64,000 nucleotides of DNA. Source: an uncultured Oscillospiraceae bacterium. GTDB taxonomy: Bacteria > Bacillota > Clostridia > Oscillospirales > Oscillospiraceae. The position numbers and the translations under genes were made by a program. The notes beneath the pieces were generated by a model. The model was not told the DNA's origin. It did not search any database and worked only from the letters and a program-made list of their open reading frames with translations. Location of the stretch: positions 1 through 64,000 of the forward strand of contig CALWOF010000001.1 of NCBI GenBank assembly GCA_944382995.1. Direction: 5' to 3'. This document shows positions 41,808 to 50,176 of this stretch, piece after piece (the first letter of the stretch is position 1; each line of letters begins with the position of its first letter).

Positions 41808-42500
41808 TTACATTTTGGGTCTCATTCCTTGGTATCCTTCCATTTCCATGGTCCTCTCCTTCGGCTGGTCAAGCCGACCTGCCAGGTCAGGGATCGTGTC
41901 TCTGATCTGCTCCTCCACCGTTTCCAGCAGTCTCTGCCGCTCCTGGCTGATGGGATATGCGTTCTCGAGCGTCTCCCGAACACAGCGATAGACCTCAGCC
42001 AACTGTTCATTTGAGAACACACGATCAGGGTCCATCAGTCCAGAGCGAGTACAGAATTCCTGTTTGGCTGCTGCATAATCATGATTGAAGTAATGCCCAT
42101 GATACAAGCTGACCTTTTCGTGGCCCCATCGCCAGGTTACGAACTGGACCCCGCACTGCTCAGAGCAGCGGGCAGCCAATACGGTATCATTGTATTCAGC
42201 CAAGAGCTTATACGGATCGTGCAAGCCGTCCACTTTCAGGTCCGGCGCATCTTCCAGCAAAGTCATATACTCCTTGACCGCGGCCGCGATATTTGTGACC
42301 CGGGTTAGGGCCACGTCGGTATCCGGGTCCTGAATATCGTCTGGTCGGTATCGTATGCTCCCTCCGCTGGTGATCTGGCAAAGCGGGCGGTCGTTCCATT
42401 CCACCGGTAGGCAGCCGTCCTGTTCAGGCAGTACGGTGTAGTCCTCCTGCTGGAGGACCGTCCTGAGTTCTAAAAAATATGTGTTCTGTTTGCCGTCCAT
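41808..42500 (-). CDS. Cargo protein with shared tail, 230 aa
   Basis: Starts MDGKQNTYFLELRTVLQQED at 42500 behind GGAGGGG. LPVEWNDRPLCQITSGGSIR, then LLAEYNDTVLAARCSEQCGV and FVTWRWGHEKVSLYHGHYFN. It ends GYQGMRPKM and is followed by a terminator, so the tail here is not an SD. First gene of the cargo region, nearest to ssrA. Function unknown. Confidence 0.65.
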   Translation of the reverse strand: MDGKQNTYFLELRTVLQQEDYTVLPEQDGCLPVEWNDRPLCQITSGGSIRYRPDDIQDPDTDVALTRVTNIAAAVKEYMTLLEDAPDLKVDGLHDPYKLLAEYNDTVLAARCSEQCGVQFVTWRWGHEKVSLYHGHYFNHDYAAAKQEFCTRSGLMDPDRVFSNEQLAEVYRCVRETLENAYPISQERQRLLETVEEQIRDTIPDLAGRLDQPKERTMEMEGYQGMRPKM

Positions 42501-42565
42501 CTGTGTTCTTCCCCTCCTTGGTTCTTTCTGTGGCTTCAGCGCCCTTTTTCAACTTTCCGGATAAA

Positions 42566-42613
42566 CAAAAAGGGCGCCGACTTGGTATTCGATGAAACTA
42601 CCAAATCAGCGCC
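42566..42613 (-). terminator. Terminator/attenuator upstream of the first cargo gene
   Basis: GGCGCTGATTTGGTA/TACCAAGTCGGCGCC (two G-U pairs) followed by CTTTTTG on the minus strand. It lies about 66 bases upstream of the 230-residue gene, so it may act as an attenuator in its leader. Confidence 0.75.
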
Positions 42614-42778
42614 TTATTCTTTGTTGAAAGATTTTTCGCAAAGATGCCCTCTATTTTACCTCAAAAAGGGCACCGCCTGGCAAGATCTTCCTCTCAACTC
42701 CTTTTTGGGGGAGTTCAAGTCACCCCAGACGCGGAGATCCTCCCAAAATATCTTTTCGAAATTCACTCTTTTTTTGAA
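42614..42778. other. Gap between cargo operon and ssrA terminator
   Basis: Likely promoter region of the cargo operon and outer end of the element. I saw no gene and no clear direct repeat of the ssrA 3' end; AACTCCCCC at about 42713 is too short to count. Confidence 0.35.
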
Positions 42779-42781
42779 AAT

Positions 42782-42846
42782 AAAAAAACCGCAACAACTT
42801 GGAACTGTAGGCGTTCAGCCTACAATATCCGAATTGTTGCGGTTTT
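42782..42846 (-). terminator. ssrA terminator
   Basis: Immediately after the tmRNA CCA end: AAAACCGCAACAA pairs with TTGTTGCGGTTTT, with an inner TGTAGGC/GCCTACA helix, followed by TTTTTA. A two-part extended stem. Confidence 0.8.
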
Positions 42847-42847
42847 C

Positions 42848-43211
42848 TGGTGGAGGTGGGGGGAGTTGAACCCCCGTCCGAAAGCACTTTAACAGGACTT
42901 TCTCCGGGCGCAGACGGTTATTGCGGGAGTCTTTCTCCCTGTTCCCCTCCCGGACGGCAAGCCGTCACGCCGTCCGGTCAGGTGAGAGTCATCATGCGTG
43001 GGCGGGGCAACTCTTACCCGCCGCACGGACGCCACATCAACGACGCCTTCCCCGGTCTGTGGCCACCCCGGTTCAGACGGCCGCCTTTAATTAGGCAGCA
43101 ATAGCAACTTGTCTGTTGTTATTTGATTTATAAATTGCCCGTTTTATGGCGGTCAGGCGCCGCCGCCCGCTGGTCCCGCCTCCATACCCCCGTCGAAACC
43201 GGTACACCCCC
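42848..43211 (-). ncRNA. ssrA: Transfer-messenger RNA (tmRNA)
   Basis: The 5' end GGGGGTGTACCGGTTTCGACGG and the 3' end GGGGGTTCAACTCCCCCC plus CACCTCCACCA form the tRNA-like domain; acceptor arms GGGGGTG and CACCTCC pair, and CCA is encoded. The internal tag frame at 43094-43138 reads AIYKSNNNRQVAIAA and a stop, ending in the hydrophobic AIAA type recognised by proteases. The start of the tag (GCA at 43136-43138) is the most likely resume codon. It rescues stalled ribosomes together with SmpB, encoded 1.5 kb upstream on the same strand. Confidence 0.95.
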
Positions 43212-43461
43212 CTGTCGTCGGGACAAACTGCGCTCTGTTCGCTTCGGCCTACGGCCAAAGCTCACACCGCTCCGTTGTCCCTCCTCTTTCCCATTTGAGC
43301 CACTGGCTCAAATGGGAGCCCTTTGGGGTTTGAGGAAAGTCCGCCCGCTCCCGGCTGTGCCGGGCGGGAGCGGGAAAGGGTCTCCGCTGGGTATCCTGGC
43401 AGGATACGTCTGGAATTGTAACACATCCCAACGGCGGAATGTGTTACAATTCCATGACAAA
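43212..43461. other. Gap with several perfect hairpins between SDR gene and ssrA
   Basis: Three palindromes: CCCATTTGAGCC/GGCTCAAATGGG (about 43290-43316), GTATCCT/AGGATAC (43391-43407) and GGAATTGTAACACAT/ATGTGTTACAATTCC (arms 43412-43426 and 43439-43453). No ORF and no obvious ssrA promoter close to its 5' end, so the RNA may be cut from a longer transcript. Confidence 0.45.
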
Positions 43462-44220
43462 TCAGGTTTTTGTGAGCTTTACCATCAGCTTGGCCGGGGT
43501 CACCTTGGCCAGCAGCCGGTAGAACTTGTAAAACAGCCGGGGCGTGTAGATGGTCCGTCCCGCCTTGGCGGCCCGGAGGGCCCCCTCCGCCACCCGGATA
43601 AGGTCGCAGTAGGGCAGCAGCTCAAAGGCCGGGGAACGGCCGGTGATCTTCCCCACCTCCAGGAACTCGGTCTTCATGGGGCCGGGACACACCGCCGTGA
43701 CGGTGATCTCCCTCCGCCGCAGCTCCTCGCTCAGCCCCACGGTGAAGGAGGACACGTACGCCTTGGTGGCGCCGTAGACCGTCATCCGGGGCGTGGGGCA
43801 GAAGGAGGCGATGGAGGACGTGTTGAGGATGTGGGCCCCCGCGGGCATATAGGGAATGACCTCGTTGGTCACCGCCGTCATGGCCCGCAGGTTCAGGTCC
43901 ACCATCCGGGTCTGGGTGTCCGTGGGCACCTCGCCCATCAGCCCCAGGTAGCCGCAGCCGGCGTTGTTGACCAGGAGCCGGATCTCCGGCTTCTCCGCGG
44001 CCAGCTTCTCCCGCAGAGCGGTGAAGGAGGCGGGATCGCACAGGTCCAGGGGCAGGCAGACGGTCTCCACGCCCACCATCTCCCGGGCAGCCTCCTCCAG
44101 CCGGTCCTCCCGGCGGGCGATGAGCCAGCAGCACTCGATGTCCGGAAACACGTCCGCCAGCTGGCGGGCAAACTCCCGCCCCAGGCCGGAGGACGCGCCG
44201 GTGATGATGGCTGTCTTCAT
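43462..44220 (-). CDS. Short-chain dehydrogenase/reductase
   Basis: A 252-residue classical SDR: TGASSGLGREFARQL nucleotide-binding motif at residues 8-22, NNAGCGYLGLMG at about 88, catalytic Ser in LNTSSIASF and YGATKAYVSSF (YxxxK) at about 150, then VCPGPMKTEF. NAD(P)-dependent oxidoreductase of unknown substrate. It lies between the cyclophilin gene and ssrA on the same strand. Confidence 0.85.
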   Translation of the reverse strand: MKTAIITGASSGLGREFARQLADVFPDIECCWLIARREDRLEEAAREMVGVETVCLPLDLCDPASFTALREKLAAEKPEIRLLVNNAGCGYLGLMGEVPTDTQTRMVDLNLRAMTAVTNEVIPYMPAGAHILNTSSIASFCPTPRMTVYGATKAYVSSFTVGLSEELRRREITVTAVCPGPMKTEFLEVGKITGRSPAFELLPYCDLIRVAEGALRAAKAGRTIYTPRLFYKFYRLLAKVTPAKLMVKLTKT

Positions 44221-44235
44221 GGGCTCTCCCTCCCG

Positions 44236-44775
44236 TCAGTGCTTTTTGGGCTCCGGATAGTCCACGCCCTGAGCGTCCACCCGGACGGAGGCCATCACCA
44301 CCGGAGCCTTGGGCTTGTCGTCGAACATGTTCCGGGGCACCCGGGAGATGTCGACGGCGATATCCGCCCCGTCGGTGATCCGGCCGAAGGCGGCGTACTG
44401 GCCGTCCAGATGAGGGGCCGGTGCCACCATGATGAAGAACTGGCTGCCGGCGGAGTTGGGGGCCATGGTCCGGGCCATGGACAGCACGCCGGTCTCATGG
44501 AGCAGATCGTTCTGGGGAAAGCCGTTGGCGGCGAACTCACCGTCGATCTCATAGCCGGGGCCGCCGGTGCCGGTTCCCTTGGGGCAGCCGCCCTGGATCA
44601 TGAAGCCGGGGATGACCCGGTGGAAGGTCAGGCCGTCGTAAAAGCCCTTGTTGGCCAGGGAGATGAAGTTGGCCACCGTGTTGGGTGCCTTGTCGGGGTA
44701 CAGCTCGCCGGTCATCACGCGGCCGTCAGCCATGGTGATGGTGACAATGGGGTTCTTCACATCAGACATTCTCAT
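44236..44775 (-). CDS. Cyclophilin-type peptidyl-prolyl isomerase
   Basis: A 179-residue protein. [55 protein letters not shown] and AFGRI hold the active-site Arg, Phe, Gln and the usual cyclophilin fold; no signal peptide, so cytoplasmic. The start is taken at ATG 44775 near AAAGGA; 44769 is also possible. It overlaps the smpB stop by four bases. Confidence 0.9.
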   Translation of the reverse strand: MRMSDVKNPIVTITMADGRVMTGELYPDKAPNTVANFISLANKGFYDGLTFHRVIPGFMIQGGCPKGTGTGGPGYEIDGEFAANGFPQNDLLHETGVLSMARTMAPNSAGSQFFIMVAPAPHLDGQYAAFGRITDGADIAVDISRVPRNMFDDKPKAPVVMASVRVDAQGVDYPEPKKH

Positions 44776-45245
44776 CGATTCCTTTCTTTTAAGGTGCGGT
44801 CGATCTCCCGCTTCGCGTCCCGCGCGGAGGCCGCCGCCCGCTTGTCGTAGTTCTTCTTGCCCCGGCACAGGCCGATCTCCAGCTTCACCCGGGCGTCCTT
44901 GAAATAGACGGACAGGGGCACCAGGGCGTAGCCGTCCTGCTTCACCAGGGCGTGGAGCTTGCGGATCTCCCGCTTGTGCATCAGCAGCCGCCGGGAGCGC
45001 ACCGGGTCCTTGTTGAAGATGTTGCCCTTCTCATAGGGGGAGATGTGCATCCCGTGGACAAAGAGCTCCCCGTCCTTCACTGTGCAGTAGGCGTCCTTCA
45101 GGTTCAGCGTGCCGGCCCGGATGGACTTGACCTCCGTGCCCGCCAGCTCGATGCCCGCCTCGTACCGGTCCTCCACAAAGTAGTCGTGAAAGGCCTTGCG
45201 GTTCTGGGCCGCGATCTTGATGCCCTTTTTCTCCGTGGGGCTCAC
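44772..45245 (-). CDS. smpB: tmRNA-binding protein SmpB
   Basis: A 157-residue protein: [60 protein letters not shown] and the basic tail [20 protein letters not shown]. Normal length. The start chosen is GTG 45245 close to GGAAG; an upstream frame reaches 45311 but lacks an SD. Binds the tRNA-like part of tmRNA for trans-translation. Confidence 0.93.
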   Translation of the reverse strand: MSPTEKKGIKIAAQNRKAFHDYFVEDRYEAGIELAGTEVKSIRAGTLNLKDAYCTVKDGELFVHGMHISPYEKGNIFNKDPVRSRRLLMHKREIRKLHALVKQDGYALVPLSVYFKDARVKLEIGLCRGKKNYDKRAAASARDAKREIDRTLKERNR

Positions 45246-45282
45246 CTCTCTTCCGGGAAAGAATTGCCGATACTGATACTGT

Positions 45283-45311
45283 AGTATACCACGATTTCCC
45301 GGTCCCTTCAA
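45283..45311 (-). promoter_or_regulatory. Promoter of smpB operon
   Basis: On the minus strand TTGAAG (45306-45311) and TATACT (45283-45288) are separated by 17 bases, about 35 bases upstream of the smpB start. Confidence 0.7.
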
Positions 45312-45327
45312 GAAAAACTCGACTGCC

Positions 45328-46707
45328 TCATGTCAGCCAGCCCCTGTGCCGCCAGGAGCGGAACTCCCGCTGCACCAGGATCAGGCACAGCAGGAAGGTC
45401 AGTGCATCGGCGATGGGGGCGGCCAGCAGAGCTCCGTCCATGCCGAACCGGCCGGACAGCAGCGCCGCCAGGGGGATGAGGAACAGTCCCTGCCGGGCCA
45501 GCGGGATTGCCAGGGACCGAACCGGTTTTCCGATGCCCTGGAAGAAGGAGGCGGTGACCGGGTGGAGCCCATAGAGGAAGAAAGCTGCCATATAGAGCCG
45601 GAAGCAGTGCCGGGCGCAGTCCAGATAGAGGGCGCTGTCCGAGACGAAGAGGCTGCCGATCTGCCGGGGGAAAAGCTGGAACACCGCGAAGCACACCGCT
45701 GAGATGACCAGGGCGATGGCGGCGGCCAGGCGGTAGGTCTGCCGCACCCGGCCGTAGTGTCCGGCGCCGAAGTTGTAGCCGTTGATGGGAGAGACGGCGG
45801 AGGACACCCCCACGAACAGGGCGTGGGCGATCTGGTACACCTTCATCATCATGCCGTAGACAGAAAGGGCCATGTCGCCGCCGTAGGCGGTGGCAGCACC
45901 GTACCGCCGCAGCAGGTTGTTGAGCACGATCTGCACCAGGGCGGTGAGGATCTGGGTGAGGAAGCTGGGGAAGCCAAGAGTCAGGATCCTCCGGGTGAGC
46001 GGCCAGACGGGCCGCAGGGCCGTCCGGCGGATCCGGACCGTCCGGAACCGCGGCAGATACGCCAGGAACAGGCACCCCGCCGCCATCTGGCCGATGACAG
46101 TGGCGATGCCGGCTCCCACCACCCCCATGCCCAGGGGAAAGATGAAGATGGGGTCCAGGACCAGATTGATGACGGTCCCCGCCGCCATGCATTTCAGGGC
46201 GTACCGGGGCCGCCCGTCCGCCCGGATGACGGCGGTGAAGGCCGGACAGATCATCTGAAAGGGCAGCCCCCAGGCGATGGTCCGCAGGTAGGCCGCCGCA
46301 TCCGCCAGAGCGGTGTCCGTGGCGCCGAAGAGCGCTGCGATCTGCGGCGCCAGCAGGCCGCAGAGCAGGCCCATGGCGATGCCGCAGGAGAGCACCAGCG
46401 TGACGGCTTGGGCCACGGTGTCATCCGCCTCCCGCTGCTGCCGCCGGCCCAGGCACAGGCTCACATTCGCGGCGCAGCCGTCCCCCAGCATCAGTGCGGC
46501 GGCGTTCGCCAGGATCACCGTGGGGAACGCCACGTTGACAGCGGCTGTGGCGGTGATGCCCACCCCCTGCCCCACGAAGATCTGGTCCACCAGATTGTAC
46601 AGGCAGTTGACCATCAGCGTCATGGCGGTGGGGACGGCATAGCGGGGGATCAGTCTGCGGATGGGCTCCGTCTCCAGAGGATCTCTTTTCTGCGGCTCCG
46701 CTCCCAT
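45328..46707 (-). CDS. MATE-family multidrug efflux transporter
   Basis: A 459-residue protein with about twelve hydrophobic segments and two similar halves; [20 protein letters not shown] and [15 protein letters not shown] at the start, [20 protein letters not shown] in the second half are typical MATE motifs. It exports drugs or metabolites using Na+ or H+. The start at 46707 is behind GGAGGGAGG. Confidence 0.9.
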   Translation of the reverse strand: MGAEPQKRDPLETEPIRRLIPRYAVPTAMTLMVNCLYNLVDQIFVGQGVGITATAAVNVAFPTVILANAAALMLGDGCAANVSLCLGRRQQREADDTVAQAVTLVLSCGIAMGLLCGLLAPQIAALFGATDTALADAAAYLRTIAWGLPFQMICPAFTAVIRADGRPRYALKCMAAGTVINLVLDPIFIFPLGMGVVGAGIATVIGQMAAGCLFLAYLPRFRTVRIRRTALRPVWPLTRRILTLGFPSFLTQILTALVQIVLNNLLRRYGAATAYGGDMALSVYGMMMKVYQIAHALFVGVSSAVSPINGYNFGAGHYGRVRQTYRLAAAIALVISAVCFAVFQLFPRQIGSLFVSDSALYLDCARHCFRLYMAAFFLYGLHPVTASFFQGIGKPVRSLAIPLARQGLFLIPLAALLSGRFGMDGALLAAPIADALTFLLCLILVQREFRSWRHRGWLT

Positions 46708-46926
46708 GTGCAGTCCTCCCTCCGGCGCACGGCGATCGTGTTTCGATGATAAAATGGTACCATCGGAGGCGGAAAAAGTCAACGCGCCGACGGCCGCCGG
46801 GGGCTCCGGAAAAATTTTCCCCGGAGTGTAACCTTCCGCGCCGCAGGGCCGTCTGAACCTTTGAGGGGTACCGCCGGCGGCGCAGAGCCGCCGGGGGCTC
46901 CAATTCAAAAAAAGGATGGATTCTGC

Positions 46927-47235
46927 ATGAGACGAGCGATCATCGGACTGCTGGCGGCGCTGTTGCTGCTGACCCTTCCGGCCTGCGGAGGCGGGAGCTC
47001 CGCCGGCGGGGCGGAAGAGGGTACCGCTACGGTCAGCGGCGTGGTGAACCGACTGGGGGATTTCCTGGTGCTGCTGACTGACGATGGGGAATATGCCATC
47101 TTCGACCTTGGGCCGGAGGTGGACAAGTCCGCCCTGGAGGAGGGGGATCAGGTGACGGTCTCCTATACCGGGGAGCTGGGCAATGAGGAGGAGCCGCCGG
47201 TGGCGGTAGAGATCACCCCCGCCTCCGGAACATAA
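46927..47235 (+). CDS. Small lipoprotein
   Basis: A 102-residue protein. Signal peptide MRRAIIGLLAALLLLTLPAC with the lipobox LPAC, then a Gly/Ser spacer and a small beta domain (TVSGVVNRLGDFLVLLTDDG). SD AAGGATGG. Divergent from the MATE gene. Function unknown. Confidence 0.75.
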   Translation: MRRAIIGLLAALLLLTLPACGGGSSAGGAEEGTATVSGVVNRLGDFLVLLTDDGEYAIFDLGPEVDKSALEEGDQVTVSYTGELGNEEEPPVAVEITPASGT

Positions 47236-47267
47236 ACGTATGCCCTGGCGGCGCCGGCCGCATGAAA

Positions 47268-47298
47268 CAGCGGACCGCTTCTGCGGTCCGCTGCTTTT
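47268..47298 (+). terminator. Intrinsic terminator after lipoprotein gene
   Basis: CAGCGGACCGC/GCGGTCCGCTG around TTCT, followed by CTTTTG. May also end the opposing tcdA transcript. Confidence 0.8.
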
Positions 47299-47310
47299 GC
47301 AGGGATCTGT

Positions 47311-48039
47311 TCAGCGCGCCTCTGTCCCGGCGATCAGGTCCCGGACCACGGCGCTGCCCAGCAGCAGTCCCGCGGCGGCGGGCACCCAGGGGGTGCTGGC
47401 CGGCACGCTGCGGCGGCCGGGCGGGGGCGTCTCCGGCTGGGCAGGGGTGACGGGCTCCTCCGGAGAGAACACCACCTTCTGATGGTGGATCCCCCGGGAG
47501 CGCAGCTCCTTGCGCATGACCCGGGCCAGGGGACAGCCGTAGGTCCTGGAGATGTCCGTCACCTGCAGGAGGGTGGGGTCCAGCTTGTTGCCGGTGCCCA
47601 GCGCCATGATCAGGGGGATCCCCAGACGCAGAGCCGTCTCCGCCAGATCCAGCTTGCAGGAGACCAGATCGATGGCATCTGCGATATAATCGTACCGGCA
47701 GCCCTCGGGGAAGAAGGTGTCCCGGTGGGCGGCGTCGTACAGGCCGTGGATGGGATGGAGGCGCAGGTCCGGATTGATGTCCCGGAGGCGGGCGGCCACG
47801 GCCTCCGCCTTGGGCTGGCCCAGGGTGGAGTGGAGCGCCTCCAGCTGGCGGTTCAGATTGGTGAGGGCCACGGTGTCGCTGTCCACGATGGTCAGCTCCC
47901 CGACCCCGGACCGGGCCAGGCACTCGGCGGCATAGCTGCCCACGCCGCCCAGGCCGAAGAGGATCACGTGACACTGCGACAGGCGGCGCTGGGCCGCCGG
48001 CCCCCAGAGCATCTCACTGCGGAGAAAGGGATGTTCCAT
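47311..48039 (-). CDS. tcdA: tRNA threonylcarbamoyladenosine dehydratase (TcdA-like)
   Basis: A 242-residue ThiF/E1-like protein: FGLGGVGSYAAECLARSG nucleotide motif, VDSDTVALTNLNRQ, DAIDLVSCKLDL, GTGNKLDPT and the GCPLARVMRKELRSRG segment that distinguishes TcdA/YgdL from ThiF and MoeB. It cyclises t6A37 in tRNA. The start at 48039 matches the family N-terminus. Confidence 0.88.
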   Translation of the reverse strand: MEHPFLRSEMLWGPAAQRRLSQCHVILFGLGGVGSYAAECLARSGVGELTIVDSDTVALTNLNRQLEALHSTLGQPKAEAVAARLRDINPDLRLHPIHGLYDAAHRDTFFPEGCRYDYIADAIDLVSCKLDLAETALRLGIPLIMALGTGNKLDPTLLQVTDISRTYGCPLARVMRKELRSRGIHHQKVVFSPEEPVTPAQPETPPPGRRSVPASTPWVPAAAGLLLGSAVVRDLIAGTEAR

Positions 48040-48067
48040 AGAGACCTCCTTTGCATCTCAGGTATGG

Positions 48068-48105
48068 AAAACGTCCGGCTTTGTGCATCCAAAGCCGGAC
48101 GTTTT
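48068..48105 (-). terminator. Intrinsic terminator after prsA-like gene
   Basis: AAAACGTCCGGCTTTG/CAAAGCCGGACGTTTT with A/T tracts on both sides; works for the minus-strand foldase gene. Confidence 0.75.
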
Positions 48106-48124
48106 GTTTTGGTCACGGGAACGA

Positions 48125-49702
48125 TCAGCCCACGAAGCCCATGCCGAAGGAGGACTGCTCAGCGGTGTAGCCCTCGGTCTTCTCGGCGTAGAAGGCGTCC
48201 ACATCCTCGTCCATCAGGCGCGCCGTCACCTGGACCTCCCAGTAGGGACGGTCAAAGCCCACGAAGTACATCACGTGATAGCCGGTGAGGTCGCTGTAGA
48301 TGATGCCGGTGTCGCCGCTCTGGCGGGCGGGATCGAAGCACCAGTCGTTGAACTCCGTCACCATCTGGCCCTGGTAGACCTGCTCGTACAGGCCGCCGGT
48401 GGTGTTGGAGCCGGGGTCCTGGGAATACTCGTTGGCCAGCTCCGCGAAGGAGTCCTCGGTGGCCGCGCCGGCCTTCCACTCGTCCAGGATGTCCTGGGCC
48501 TTCTGCTCGGCCTCGGCCTTCTTGGCGGCCACGTCGTCCTCATAGCCCTCGTCATCCTCGGCGAGCTCGGACTCCTCCGCCTGGATCAGGATGTGGCGCA
48601 CGTCCACGGTCTCATAGTCGTGACGGCCCCGGTCATGGAAGACCACCACATAGCAGTTGCTGGTGCTCTCATCCTCCAGCACGGCGGAGTCGCCGGCCTG
48701 CCGGGCATCGTCGAACATCCACTCCGCCAGGGCGGAGGAGCTGTAAGAGAAGTTGTCAGAGGCAGTGTAGGTGGCGGTGCTCTCATACTCGGCCGCCGCA
48801 TCCTCCAGAGAGGTGCCGGCCTCATAGGCGGCGTAGATGGCGTCGGCAGTGGTCTTGGCGGTGGCCATGGCCTCCGCCTCCATCTCCTCGGTCACCTCGA
48901 TCTCATTGCCCTCCTCGTCGCTGGTGGGAGCGGCCCCGTTGACCCGGACATACTCGCAGTCCACCACGTCATAGGCGGTGAGGTCGGCCTCATAGGCGGC
49001 CTCCAGCTCGTCGCCGGTGTAGGTCAGGCTGTTCCGATAGTTCTGGAGGTAGGCGGTGGCCAGCAGGCTGCAGCGGGTCTGCTCCTCGTAGATGCCCTTG
49101 GTCATGGTGCTGCCGTAGATCAGGCCCAGGTACTGCTGCTCCGTGTAGCCGTAGGAGCTGGCGGTGGTGGTCAGGGACTCCAGCGTCGCGTCCAGCTCCG
49201 CCTGCATATCGTCGTTCCAGGTGAAGCCGTCGGCCTCGGCGGCGTCGCACATGGCATGGACGCCGGAGAGCTGCTCCAGCGCCCGGTCGGCGAAGTAGTC
49301 GTACCAGGTCTGGCCCTCCTCAGCGTCGGTGACGAACATCACGGCGGTGGAGGAGATGGTCTGGTCCTTCAGGGAGGTGTTGGTGTCCAGGCCGATCATG
49401 CTGAGGAAACTGTAGTTGTCGTTGAGGAAGCTCTGGTAGTAGTTCTGGAAATAGTAATTCACCTCAGCGGCGGTGTACTTCTCGCCGTTGACGGTGGCGG
49501 CAGTGGCCGTCTTGGGGATGATATTGGATCTCCAGATGACGGCGATGACCGCGACCACCAGAAACACCACGCCGATGGTGCCGTACAGGAGATTGGTGCG
49601 GCGCGCCTCTTTGCGCTCCTTGGCCTCCTGGGCGGTCTTGGGATCGGTCCAGCCGGAGCTCACCTGCTCCTGCCGGGTCTTCTTTTCTCTTGATGCGCTC
49701 AT
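48125..49702 (-). CDS. Membrane-anchored PpiC-type foldase (PrsA/SurA-like)
   Basis: A 525-residue protein with an N-terminal transmembrane segment (LLYGTIGVVFLVVAVIAVIW, about 38-57). A SurA-N-like helical region begins VNGEKYTAAEVNYYF. The parvulin/rotamase domain is marked by DVRHILIQAEESE and YSQDPGSNTTGGLYEQVYQG. Acidic overall. Folds secreted proteins outside the membrane. The SD (GAGAGGAC) is rather far from ATG 49702, so a slightly upstream start is possible. Confidence 0.85.
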   Translation of the reverse strand: MSASREKKTRQEQVSSGWTDPKTAQEAKERKEARRTNLLYGTIGVVFLVVAVIAVIWRSNIIPKTATAATVNGEKYTAAEVNYYFQNYYQSFLNDNYSFLSMIGLDTNTSLKDQTISSTAVMFVTDAEEGQTWYDYFADRALEQLSGVHAMCDAAEADGFTWNDDMQAELDATLESLTTTASSYGYTEQQYLGLIYGSTMTKGIYEEQTRCSLLATAYLQNYRNSLTYTGDELEAAYEADLTAYDVVDCEYVRVNGAAPTSDEEGNEIEVTEEMEAEAMATAKTTADAIYAAYEAGTSLEDAAAEYESTATYTASDNFSYSSSALAEWMFDDARQAGDSAVLEDESTSNCYVVVFHDRGRHDYETVDVRHILIQAEESELAEDDEGYEDDVAAKKAEAEQKAQDILDEWKAGAATEDSFAELANEYSQDPGSNTTGGLYEQVYQGQMVTEFNDWCFDPARQSGDTGIIYSDLTGYHVMYFVGFDRPYWEVQVTARLMDEDVDAFYAEKTEGYTAEQSSFGMGFVG

Positions 49703-49903
49703 GTTGTGTTTCAGTCCTCTCAAATAGTCAAGTGCAAGGTTTTTGAAAAACCGCAAATTACGCACTTCGATATTATACTGGATGCGGCGGGATTCTGCAA
49801 GAGTAAATTGCGGAATTCTCCCGTTTCCCCGGAAACGGCGCGGAAAAAGCGGGGCGCCGCAGGGGCGCCCCGCAGAAACAGCCCGTCCGTCCGCAGGGAA
49901 AAA

Positions 49904-50099
49904 AGCACCCCGCGGCAGCCGTGTAGGCCCGTTATAACCTGCACCTTCACGGCCAGGTGGGTCGCCTCCAGCGCGCTTTACCACTTCCAACTTCCAGCCG
50001 CGGACGGCAGCCGGGAGGCCTGCGAACCACGCGTTGATCCGGCGTCCCTTATAACGAAATGTGGGTTAAAAAAAGACCTATCACAAACCCCGCAGGGCT
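49904..50099 (-). ncRNA. ssrS: 6S RNA
   Basis: A 475-base gap without ORF holds a structured RNA on the minus strand. The ends CCCTGCGG and CCGCGGGG close the molecule, inner GTGATAGG/CCTACAC continue the stem, and ACCCACATTT, GGTTCGCAGGCCTC, ACCCACCTG and GCAGGTTATAACGGGCCT are the conserved blocks I know from Clostridia 6S RNA (compare E. coli GGGTTACAGCCTGCGG). TTTTTT follows. About 195 nucleotides, the usual size. 6S RNA sequesters housekeeping RNA polymerase. Confidence 0.82.
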
Positions 50100-50176
50100 A
50101 TATTCAACGTATCACATCCCGCCACGGGATGCAAGAGGAACCGGCGGAAATCCGGAAAGAAATTTCTGTCCGGGCC

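Noticed and set aside
42700..42740. Possible attachment repeat resembling the ssrA T-arm (GGGGGAGTTCAAGTCACCCC)
   Set aside because: Only nine bases match the ssrA end; no second copy at the left side of the element.
43123..44850. A 575-codon plus-strand frame across ssrA, SDR and cyclophilin genes
   Set aside because: It is antisense to three well-supported genes and shows only low-complexity Gly/His/Val sequence.
48083..49693. A 536-codon plus-strand frame opposite the foldase gene
   Set aside because: Composition is a mirror of an acidic Ala/Glu-rich protein; there is no SD or motif.
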